Origin: Eubacterium sp.
GTDB taxonomy: Bacteria > Bacillota > Clostridia > Oscillospirales > Acutalibacteraceae
Length of the DNA: 64,000 nt
Assembly (NCBI GenBank): GCA_022511205.1
Contig: JAFLRY010000003.1
Location: forward strand, 37,633 to 101,632
Direction: 5' to 3'
The position numbers and the translations under genes are program-made. This document shows positions 25,244 through 31,393 of the stretch, piece by piece; positions within the stretch are counted from its first letter, which is position 1; each line of letters opens with the position of its first letter. The notes under the pieces are model-generated. The model ran no database searches. It was not told the origin of the DNA and saw nothing but the letters and a program-made list of their open reading frames with translations.

Positions 25244-25315
25244 AATTTAGATTATTTCAATCAATTAGATTTAAAAGAAAAATTTGTAAATTATTCAAAA
25301 GAATAATAATAAACT

Positions 25316-25349
25316 ACACCTCGGATAAAATAATCCCGAGGTGTTTTTT
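25316..25349 (+). promoter_or_regulatory. Inverted repeat over the spoVAD ribosome site, with a forespore-promoter-like sequence
   Basis: ACACCTCGG (25316-25324) and CCGAGGTGT (25336-25344) form a perfect 9-bp stem followed by five T; the ribosome site GAGGTG lies in the 3' arm. GAATA (25301-25305) and GGATAAAATA (25323-25332), 17 bp apart, resemble the sigma-F/sigma-G pattern GYATA and GGnnAnAnTR, so the repeat may instead flank a promoter -10 region. Confidence 0.55.
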
Positions 25350-26351
25350 GTGAACATAAACGGTAAAACTATATTTTTTGATACTCCGCCTGTTATTACA
25401 GGAAGCGCAGGAGTGGTTGGTAAAAAAGAGGGAGAAGGTCCGTTGGCGCAGGATTTCGACGCGATTTTCGAGGATACCACAATGGGTCAGCAATCCTTTG
25501 AGCTGGCAGAATCCGCAATGCTCCACGATGCGATCATCAGGGCGCTCACCAACGCGCAGGAAAGCCCTGCAAACGTGAATTTCATTTTAAGTGGCGATCT
25601 GCTGGATCAGTGTATGGGTAGTGCGTTCGCCATTAAAGATTTGGAAATTCCGTCAATAGGACTTTTCGGCGCCTGCTCCACTATGGCGCTTTCCCTCTCC
25701 GTGGGCGCAATGCTGATAGACGGCGGCGCGGATTGCGTTGTAGCAGGTACGTCAAGCCATTTTTGCTCGTCGGAAAGGCAGTTTCGCTTTCCACTTGAAT
25801 ACGGCGGACAAAGGCCGCCCAGCGCCCAGTGGACAGTAACGGGAGCAGGCTCCGCCGTTCTCAAAAAAGAGGGCGAGGGTGTAAAAATCAGCGCGATCTC
25901 GATCGGCACGATCTGCGATCTCGGTATCACAGACGCCAACAATATGGGTGCCGCCATGGCTCCCGCCGCGGAAAAAACCATATACGAATTTCTGCGTGAC
26001 AGCGGCTCAAAGCCTGAGGATTACGATCTCATTCTAACGGGCGATCTTGGCTACACCGGCTCTCAGCTTCTCTACGAGCTTATGGAGAATGAACATGGAA
26101 TAGATCTTCGAAGCGTTCACAACGATTGCGGACTTATGATCTTTAACCTTAAGGAGCAGGACGTAAACAGCGGCGGCTCGGGTTGCGGCTGTTCCGGCTC
26201 GGTGCTTTGCTCACATATTCTAAAAAGAATGAAAAAGGGCGAGCTGAAAAAGGTGCTTTTCGTCGCCACCGGCGCGCTTCTGTCTCCCACTTCAAACAAG
26301 CAGGGCAATCCGATACCGTCAATTGCCCACGCGGTTCTGTTGGAGGCGTAA
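25350..26351 (+). CDS. spoVAD: Stage V sporulation protein AD
   Basis: A 333-residue thiolase-fold protein that binds dipicolinic acid for uptake into the developing spore. The conserved start GKTIFFDTPPVITGSAGVVG, EGPLAQDFD, and GACSTMALSLSVGA support the assignment. GTG at 25350 is chosen over GTG at 25341 because GAGGTG stands six bases before it. Its usual partners spoVAC and spoVAE are not adjacent but lie 3-5 kb further on, spoVAE on the other strand. A 62-aa membrane protein gene begins 1 bp after the stop. Confidence 0.94.
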   Translation: MNINGKTIFFDTPPVITGSAGVVGKKEGEGPLAQDFDAIFEDTTMGQQSFELAESAMLHDAIIRALTNAQESPANVNFILSGDLLDQCMGSAFAIKDLEIPSIGLFGACSTMALSLSVGAMLIDGGADCVVAGTSSHFCSSERQFRFPLEYGGQRPPSAQWTVTGAGSAVLKKEGEGVKISAISIGTICDLGITDANNMGAAMAPAAEKTIYEFLRDSGSKPEDYDLILTGDLGYTGSQLLYELMENEHGIDLRSVHNDCGLMIFNLKEQDVNSGGSGCGCSGSVLCSHILKRMKKGELKKVLFVATGALLSPTSNKQGNPIPSIAHAVLLEA

Positions 26352-26352
26352 T

Positions 26353-26541
26353 ATGGATCTTAAGAATAATATCAAGGTGCTGGGCACGTTTAAAACCGCC
26401 GTCAACGGCTTATATACAGTAATAACGGTTATCAGGGTCATCGCTGTAATATTCTTAGTGTTGCAAACGATCCTTCTTTTAACCGAAAATAAAGCCTCTC
26501 TTCCGTCCGCCCAAAACCCTTTCAACAAACTGAAAAGCTAA
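26353..26541 (+). CDS. Small single-span membrane protein following spoVAD
   Basis: A 62-residue protein (MDLKNNIKVLGTFKTAV start) with one strong membrane span at about residues 24-45 (TVITVIRVIAVIFLVLQTIL) and a short polar tail. I do not recognise a family. The ATG lies 1 bp after the spoVAD stop and uses the GGAGG at the end of spoVAD, so the two are translationally linked; a spore-membrane role is inferred only from this position. A terminator follows at once. Confidence 0.7.
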   Translation: MDLKNNIKVLGTFKTAVNGLYTVITVIRVIAVIFLVLQTILLLTENKASLPSAQNPFNKLKS

Positions 26542-26570
26542 AAAATCTCCCCAAGCGGGAGATTTTTCTT
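26542..26570 (+). terminator. Terminator of the spoVAD unit
   Basis: AAAATCTCCC (26542-26551) pairs with GGGAGATTTT (26557-26566), loop CAAGC, followed by T-rich sequence. Confidence 0.9.
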
Positions 26571-26581
26571 TTATTATAGTC

Positions 26582-26610
26582 TTTAAATAAATTAGTTTTA
26601 ATGATATAAT
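26582..26610 (+). promoter_or_regulatory. Sigma-A promoter of the 204-aa protein
   Basis: TTTAAA (26582-26587), 17-bp spacer, TATAAT (26605-26610) with extended TGA. Confidence 0.68.
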
Positions 26611-26645
26611 CATAATTAATTAATTTCCCAGAGCAAGGTGATTAT

Positions 26646-27260
26646 TTGTTCAAACTAATAAAAGGCGCTAAGATAAATGACAGTATAGAATTAAAGGAAG
26701 AATATGAAGTTGCAGATAGATGGATTTATGCAAATATTAGCGCTGAGAATATTCGCAAAGTAATCGATAAGTTTATAGAAATTGAAGACGGAAATAGGTT
26801 CTGCTTATTTATTGAATTGCCTTCAAATAGAAAAGATGAAAATATTGTAGGTGTCACTGAAGAGGGTTATTATCAAGCGGATAGCCTGCATATTGATGTG
26901 TATTATCTTGATAATATTTCAGCGGATTATCTGATTGAACTACTTAATCTTTTTGATGACATTCTTGTTAATGATGGACTTTCAAGTTTTGGAGTGCTAT
27001 CTCAAAGCGGGAGAGAAATCGGCAAATATAAGTACAACGTTATCAAGGCATACAGTAATGATGATTTATCACCTATAGTTGAAGTGTTTACAGCTCTTGA
27101 TATACCTGAAACTTATGAACTGGTCACTGCTTGGAATTATTTTTCGTATGATGATCCCGGAGAAAGCAAAATATATAATCTGGAAGGAAAAACGATATAT
27201 GATGTGGTTGATACATTGAAAGAAGTCGGAATGTATAAAGCGGAGCAAAGGGTGGAATGA
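26646..27260 (+). CDS. Hypothetical 204-aa protein, AT-rich
   Basis: I do not recognise this protein. It is soluble, acidic, without signal peptide or membrane span, and has the look of a small alpha/beta protein (RFCLFIELPSNRKDE, YQADSLHIDVYYLDN, GREIGKYKYNVIKAYS). The TTG at 26646 is used as start because AAGGTG lies seven bases upstream and the sequence has no other good start. Base composition is more AT-rich than its neighbours, with AT-ending codons, which suggests later acquisition. Such stand-alone soluble proteins are sometimes immunity proteins, but nothing here proves that. Confidence 0.7.
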   Translation: MFKLIKGAKINDSIELKEEYEVADRWIYANISAENIRKVIDKFIEIEDGNRFCLFIELPSNRKDENIVGVTEEGYYQADSLHIDVYYLDNISADYLIELLNLFDDILVNDGLSSFGVLSQSGREIGKYKYNVIKAYSNDDLSPIVEVFTALDIPETYELVTAWNYFSYDDPGESKIYNLEGKTIYDVVDTLKEVGMYKAEQRVE

Positions 27261-27290
27261 TTTTTAATGTATCATTTGTGAGAAAAGATT

Positions 27291-27318
27291 TTGATTCAGT
27301 TAATTTATATGCTATATT
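27291..27318 (+). promoter_or_regulatory. Sigma-A-like promoter of the P-loop kinase gene
   Basis: TTGATT (27291-27296), 16-bp spacer, TATATT (27313-27318) with extended TGC. Confidence 0.6.
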
Positions 27319-27351
27319 AAAACATATTGATAGGTATCAGGAGGGATAATT

Positions 27352-27903
27352 ATGAAATTCGTATTTATTTTAGGAGATGCGGCGGTAGGCAAAATGACCG
27401 TCGGTCAGGAACTTATGAAGAGAACAAAACTGCGCTTATTTCATAATCATATGACGATTGAGCCTGTTATTGAGATATTCGGCAAATTCGACAGTAAAAC
27501 GATAAGCGAAATAAGGGAAGTAATCTTTAAAAATTTTGCGGCTTCCGATAATTACGGAATGATTTTTACAATGATGATGGCGTTTGACCAGCAGTCCGAT
27601 TGGGATTATTTGGAGCATATTCAAGAAGTTTTCAGCCCCTACGGCACGGAATTTTTTTACGTTGAGCTGATTGCTCCGCAGGAAATAAGGCTTCAGAGAA
27701 ACGAAACCGAAAACCGCTTGAAAAATAAGCCATCCAAAAAGAATATTGCCGAATCGAATCAACGCCTTATAAATGATGACAAAAACTACAGATGCGTCAG
27801 CTACGAGGGCGAAATACCTTTTGATAATTATCTCAGAATTGACAACTCAGATAAATCACCTGATGAGGTCGCTCTGTTGATAAAAGAAACGTTCAAACTC
27901 TAA
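27352..27903 (+). CDS. P-loop nucleotide kinase-like protein
   Basis: A 183-residue protein with a P-loop at residues 8-16 (GDAAVGKMT), matching the small-kinase type GxxxxGK(S/T) except that Met follows the Lys. The residues RLFHNHMTIEPVIEIF, then IAPQEIRLQRNETENR, which resembles a mobile lid with two Arg, and a C-terminal LIKETF helix are typical of shikimate/adenylate-kinase-like folds. The substrate is unknown. AGGAGG precedes the ATG. It is monocistronic, with its own promoter and a terminator directly behind it. Confidence 0.82.
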   Translation: MKFVFILGDAAVGKMTVGQELMKRTKLRLFHNHMTIEPVIEIFGKFDSKTISEIREVIFKNFAASDNYGMIFTMMMAFDQQSDWDYLEHIQEVFSPYGTEFFYVELIAPQEIRLQRNETENRLKNKPSKKNIAESNQRLINDDKNYRCVSYEGEIPFDNYLRIDNSDKSPDEVALLIKETFKL

Positions 27904-27909
27904 TAAATA

Positions 27910-27936
27910 AAACCGCCCGGATAGGGCGGTTTTTAG
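27910..27936. terminator. Bidirectional terminator
   Basis: AAACCGCCC (27910-27918) pairs with GGGCGGTTT (27924-27932) with T-runs on either side, shared by the kinase gene and the convergent MBL gene. Confidence 0.9.
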
Positions 27937-28811
27937 TTTTGTGACCAAAGGAGCATATTGTTTTCAAAATCGGCTTTCAGTCTGCCGGCTTCCTTAAGAT
28001 AGGTGAGGTAGGAGCGGACGGTGCTGCCGACAAGGGCGTATTGCTCGAAGTTCATCGTCAGATCGTATTCGTTGAAAAGCTTTTGCAAAAGGGCTTCGAA
28101 GCTAATCGGCTCTTTGCAGAATTCAACAATTTTATCCGCGATCTCGTTCACCTTATCAATGTTGTACTGCGCCAATTCCGCAATACTTTCAGTTGCGGCG
28201 GCGTGGGCGGGAATAAACATTTTCGCTTCCATATTCTTCACTTTTTCAAGCGTATTTATGTATGCCGCAATATCGTAAATAAAGCCGATTTGATATTTTT
28301 CAAGTGTTTCTTTGCTTGAAAGACAGTCGGCAAGATAGACCACATCATCTGGCGTTCTGAAGCCCACCATATCGAAAAAGTGACCGGGTAGGGGGATGAT
28401 CTCAAAACCCTCAGGCAAAACGCGTTCCGTAAGCTCTTCCGCGTCGCTCTCCTGCGCCAAGAGGAATTTGCGGCGCAGCTCCTTCGGCGGGTAGCCGCCG
28501 TAAAGGAACGAGGACTCAAGAATAGGGTGTCGTGTGAAATCCTGCTCTATTCCCAAAGCGTAGATTTTGCAACCCGTCTGTGCCTGCAAATACTTGTTGC
28601 CGCCGATATGATCCGCATTGGAATGGGTGTTATAGATCGCCTTCAGCTTCCAGCCATTGGCGTCTAAAATTTGGCGCACCTTGCGCCCCGCGTCCTTATC
28701 GTTTCCGCTGTCTATCAGGCAAACGTCTGTATTATTCAGCTTAACAAGACCGATTTTCGCGGGGCTTTGAACGTAATAGCAATTTTCCGAAACTTGGATC
28801 AATTCGTACAT
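27933..28811 (-). CDS. MBL-fold metallo-hydrolase
   Basis: A 292-residue metallo-beta-lactamase-fold protein of the type with a C-terminal winged-helix-like segment (TYLKEAGRLKADFEN). The metal motif is THSNADHIGG, in which Asn replaces the second His of the usual HxHxDH; the sub-family is known to tolerate this, and later ligands PGHFFD (about 148) and PAHAA (about 205) are present. It may hydrolyse thioesters or glyoxalase-type substrates. It lies downstream of spoVAE and the ABC ATPase on the same strand, but has a separate 79-bp gap. Confidence 0.86.
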   Translation of the reverse strand: MYELIQVSENCYYVQSPAKIGLVKLNNTDVCLIDSGNDKDAGRKVRQILDANGWKLKAIYNTHSNADHIGGNKYLQAQTGCKIYALGIEQDFTRHPILESSFLYGGYPPKELRRKFLLAQESDAEELTERVLPEGFEIIPLPGHFFDMVGFRTPDDVVYLADCLSSKETLEKYQIGFIYDIAAYINTLEKVKNMEAKMFIPAHAAATESIAELAQYNIDKVNEIADKIVEFCKEPISFEALLQKLFNEYDLTMNFEQYALVGSTVRSYLTYLKEAGRLKADFENNMLLWSQN

Positions 28812-28889
28812 TGCGGTTTTCTCCGTTTATATTTAATTTAGACAAACCAAATCAAAACACGGTTGAAAACTGCTGATTTGCTTTGCCTG

Positions 28890-29243
28890 TTATTTATCCT
28901 TTGGCTTTGCGATGAAGGATACGAGAAGTCCCGAAAGCACCGCAACGGTCACTCCGCCGGCGCATGCAGTGAGTCCGCCGGTGATAACGCCGATAAAGCC
29001 GTCTTTCTGTATAGCTTCTTTCACACCGTTTGCAAGGGCGTTTCCAAAGCCTGTAAGGGGGATCGTCGCTCCTGCGCCCGCAAAATCAACAAGTTTATCG
29101 TACCAGCCAAACGCGCCGAACAGCACGCCGAGACAAACGAAAAGAACAAGTATTCTTGCGGGGGTCAGCTTTGTTAAATCGATAAGAAGCTGGCCAATCA
29201 CGCAGATAATTCCGCCTACTAAAAACGCGTATAAAAATATCAT
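28890..29243 (-). CDS. spoVAE: Stage V sporulation protein AE
   Basis: A 117-residue membrane protein with four hydrophobic segments, one of the SpoVA channel subunits for dipicolinate movement across the spore inner membrane. Family motifs are FLVGGIICVIGQLLIDLT and GAGATIPLTGFGNALANG. ATG at 29243 is chosen over the ATT-initiated extension because AGGTG lies six bases upstream. Here it is on the strand opposite to spoVAD and spoVAC, whereas the three are usually contiguous. The ribosome site lies in the arm of an 11-bp inverted repeat. Confidence 0.92.
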   Translation of the reverse strand: MIFLYAFLVGGIICVIGQLLIDLTKLTPARILVLFVCLGVLFGAFGWYDKLVDFAGAGATIPLTGFGNALANGVKEAIQKDGFIGVITGGLTACAGGVTVAVLSGLLVSFIAKPKDK

Positions 29244-29245
29244 AA

Positions 29246-29284
29246 AAATCACCTGCTATATTTTTTACTGCTTGCAGGTGATTT
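29246..29284 (-). promoter_or_regulatory. Inverted repeat over the spoVAE ribosome site, with a forespore-promoter-like sequence
   Basis: AAATCACCTGC (29246-29256) and GCAGGTGATTT (29274-29284) are perfect 11-bp arms; on the minus strand the downstream arm holds the ribosome site AGGTG and T-run just before the ATG. On the same strand GAATA lies 15 bp before GTAAAAAATA in the loop, resembling sigma-F/G elements. The layout repeats that of spoVAD. Confidence 0.55.
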
Positions 29285-29323
29285 ATTCTTTATTTTTAAT
29301 TGTTTGATATGAAAGCCTTGTTA

Positions 29324-30070
29324 TCAGCCCTCATCAATAGGATTTTTATTGTCTTTTTTCGATTCTCTGCCGTATTTTTCCTCAAAGCCGGGATTGATAT
29401 AATCCTCAACAACTTTTCCGTCTCTGATTCGAATAACGCGCTCAGCCTGCTCGGCGATCTCGTTATCGTGGGTGATGATGATTACAGTTCTGCCGTCATC
29501 CTTAAGATTGTGGAGGATCTGCATAACGTCATTCGTTGAGCGCGTATCAAGATTTCCCGTTGGCTCGTCTGCAAGGATCACCGGCGGAGCGGCGGCGATA
29601 GCGCGGGCAACGGCAACTCTCTGCTGCTGACCGCCTGAAAGCGCGGCGGGCAGATGATGCATTCGCTGCTCAAGGCCAACCTTTTTCAGCGCCGCTTCGG
29701 AAATCTCACGTCTTTCATATTTTGATATTCCTCTGTAAACGAGAGGAAGCTCAACGTTTTCAATCGCGTTTAATGATGAAATCAAATTGAAGCCCTGAAA
29801 AATAAAGCCGATCTGCTCGTTGCGGATCTTGCTCATCTCGTCGTCCGTGAGGTCGTCAACGAGGGTTCCGTTTATATAATATTCCCCCGAAGTGGGCGTA
29901 TCAAGCAGACCGAGCATATTCATAAGGGTGGATTTTCCAGAGCCTGACTGACCGATGATCGCAACGAATTCGCCCTCGTCAATGGTCAGCGAAACGCCGT
30001 CAAGCGCGTTTACCTGATTTTCGCCGGGGTTGTAAATTTTATATACGTCTCTAACGTCGATAAGGTGCAT
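29324..30070 (-). CDS. ABC transporter ATP-binding protein, MacB/LolD type
   Basis: A 248-residue nucleotide-binding subunit. Walker A GQSGSGKST, signature LSGGQQQRVAVARA and Walker B VILADEPTGNLD are complete, and the sequence begins MHLIDVRDVYKIYNPGE as in MacB-like exporters of peptides or lipoproteins. No permease gene is adjacent, so its FtsX-type partner must be encoded elsewhere. AAAGGAAC precedes the ATG. A ~20-residue charged tail follows the conserved domain. It is 80 bp upstream of spoVAE on the minus strand. Confidence 0.92.
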   Translation of the reverse strand: MHLIDVRDVYKIYNPGENQVNALDGVSLTIDEGEFVAIIGQSGSGKSTLMNMLGLLDTPTSGEYYINGTLVDDLTDDEMSKIRNEQIGFIFQGFNLISSLNAIENVELPLVYRGISKYERREISEAALKKVGLEQRMHHLPAALSGGQQQRVAVARAIAAAPPVILADEPTGNLDTRSTNDVMQILHNLKDDGRTVIIITHDNEIAEQAERVIRIRDGKVVEDYINPGFEEKYGRESKKDNKNPIDEG

Positions 30071-30187
30071 AATATAATGTTCCTTTACATTTTGTATATT
30101 TAATTATTACAGATGATTATATGATTTGTCAAGCAAATTGTATAAATGTAAAAATATATTAAATAATAGTTAATGAGGTGTTAATAA

Positions 30188-30631
30188 ATGAGTATAAGCA
30201 AAGACGAATACAGCAAAATGGCGGACAAGGCAAGCCCGAATTCGCCGATACTTTTAAACTGCATAAAGGCGTTTCTTTTCGGCGGACTGATCTGCACTTT
30301 CGGTCAGCTGCTCAACACGATTTTTGAGAGCGCGGGGCTCGGTGAGAATGAGATCAAGATCGCCACGCCCTGCATAATCATTATTATAACCGCTATATTA
30401 ACGGGAATCGGCGTTTTCGATAAAATCGCCCGCCACGCGGGAGCGGGAACGATCGTGCCTATCACGGGCTTTGCCAATTCCGTTGTTTCTCCGGCGCTTG
30501 AATTCAAGCACGAGGGTGCAGTTCTCGGAACGGCGGCGCAGATGTTTTCAATAGCAGGCCCTGTTATCGTTTACGGCGTTGGCGCTTCGGTGCTTTACGG
30601 GCTTATCATTTATATTTTTAAGCTTTATTAA
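30188..30631 (+). CDS. spoVAC: Stage V sporulation protein AC
   Basis: A 147-residue membrane protein, the mechanosensitive SpoVA channel subunit in Bacillus. Motifs are LLNCIKAFLFGGLICTFGQ, ITAILTGIGVFDKIARHAGAG (read as two parts) and VPITGFANSVVSPALEFK. Four or so membrane segments are visible. GAGGTG lies seven bases before the ATG. It stands apart from spoVAD (upstream by 3.8 kb) and divergent from the ABC ATPase and spoVAE. No inverted repeat of the spoVAD/spoVAE kind overlaps its ribosome site. Confidence 0.93.
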   Translation: MSISKDEYSKMADKASPNSPILLNCIKAFLFGGLICTFGQLLNTIFESAGLGENEIKIATPCIIIIITAILTGIGVFDKIARHAGAGTIVPITGFANSVVSPALEFKHEGAVLGTAAQMFSIAGPVIVYGVGASVLYGLIIYIFKLY

Positions 30632-30652
30632 AACAATATCCTACGACGTCCG

Positions 30653-30681
30653 TTGAATATTTATTTGAGGTGTGATAAAAT
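30653..30681 (+). promoter_or_regulatory. Sigma-A promoter of the SCP2-domain gene
   Basis: TTGAAT (30653-30658), 17-bp spacer, TAAAAT (30676-30681) with extended TGA. If used, the transcript starts near 30688, which excludes the ATG at 30680. Confidence 0.65.
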
Positions 30682-30733
30682 GATCAAAAAAGGGTTGAAT
30701 CCATCAACCTTAATGAATAGGAGGCGGATCATC

Positions 30734-31060
30734 GTGGGGATTACTTATGAATCGATCGTTGAAGCAATGAGAAATAAAATCAAAGGTGTGGACGTTAGCT
30801 ACGTTCCCGGCACGCTGGCTTACCAGTTTAACGTTGAGGGCAAGGGAGAAGGTATTTTCTACCTTGAGATCAAGGACGGCAAAGCAAGCGTTGAACCATA
30901 TGAGTATTACGACAGAAACGCGATTATCATTATGAGCGGTGCTGATCTGCTGAAGCTGATAGACGGCAGGCTCGATCCCGTAGTTGCCTTTACTACAGGA
31001 AAGCTTAAGGTTGAGGGCGATATCAACGCGGCGCTGGAGCTTACGAAGTTTTTAAGATAG
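30734..31060 (+). CDS. SCP2 sterol-binding-domain protein
   Basis: A 108-residue single-domain SCP2 (sterol carrier-like) protein expected to bind a lipid or other hydrophobic ligand. The signature PYEYYDRNAIIIMSGADLL and the closing DPVVAFTTGKLKVEGDINAA are typical of clostridial members. GTG at 30734 is chosen: AGGAGG lies nine bases before it, it begins at the family N-terminus, and a promoter at 30653-30681 would start the transcript between the two candidates. ATG at 30680 with GAGGTG upstream is the alternative and would add 18 residues. Copy 2 of the intergenic repeat follows. Confidence 0.85.
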   Translation: MGITYESIVEAMRNKIKGVDVSYVPGTLAYQFNVEGKGEGIFYLEIKDGKASVEPYEYYDRNAIIIMSGADLLKLIDGRLDPVVAFTTGKLKVEGDINAALELTKFLR

Positions 31061-31085
31061 ATTATCAGTTTTTATAAGGTTTCCC

Positions 31086-31268
31086 GCGGCACAGTGCGCG
31101 GCGTGCGCGTGCCGCAATGATAAAGGGGGTTTTCAGGGGGACTTGAGCGCATTGCGCTCACTCCCCCTGAATTGTTTTCTCTGATTACTCTCTTTTGCAA
31201 TACAAAAGAGAGTAATGCCCACCCGGCAGGGGTAAAATATAATTATGCTTGCTTTCCGCGGCAGCGGA
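31086..31268 (+). repeat. Structured intergenic repeat, copy 2
   Basis: Second copy. Stem A is GCGGCA/TGCCGC (31086-31091, 31110-31115); B, TTCAGGGGGA/TCCCCCTGAA (31132-31141, 31162-31171) with inner GAGCG/CGCTC; C, ATTACTCTCTTTT/AAAAGAGAGTAAT (31184-31196, 31204-31216); D, CCC-GGCA-GGG; E, TCCGC-GGCA-GCGGA (31255-31268). Compared with copy 1, stems A and E differ in sequence but keep pairing. Confidence 0.9.
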
Positions 31269-31276
31269 GTATTCCT

Positions 31277-31303
31277 GCTTCCTGAATAAGGAAGCTTTTA
31301 TTA
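31277..31303 (+). terminator. Terminator after repeat copy 2
   Basis: GCTTCCT (31277-31283) pairs with AGGAAGC (31289-31295) followed by a T-rich tract. Confidence 0.8.
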
Positions 31304-31330
31304 TTTTAAAAGTGTTTTCATATTTAACAC

Positions 31331-31359
31331 TTGTATAAAACTCCCATTTAATCTATAAT
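31331..31359 (+). promoter_or_regulatory. Sigma-A promoter of the GH3 gene
   Basis: TTGTAT (31331-31336), 17-bp spacer, consensus TATAAT (31354-31359), 35 bp before the ATG. Confidence 0.77.
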
Positions 31360-31393
31360 AAAAATACAAAACTATTACATATGGGGTAATATT

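Noticed and set aside
28600..28640. Inactive MBL hydrolase because of THSNADHIGG
   Set aside because: The Asn variant occurs in this sub-family and the other metal ligands are present, so inactivity cannot be claimed.
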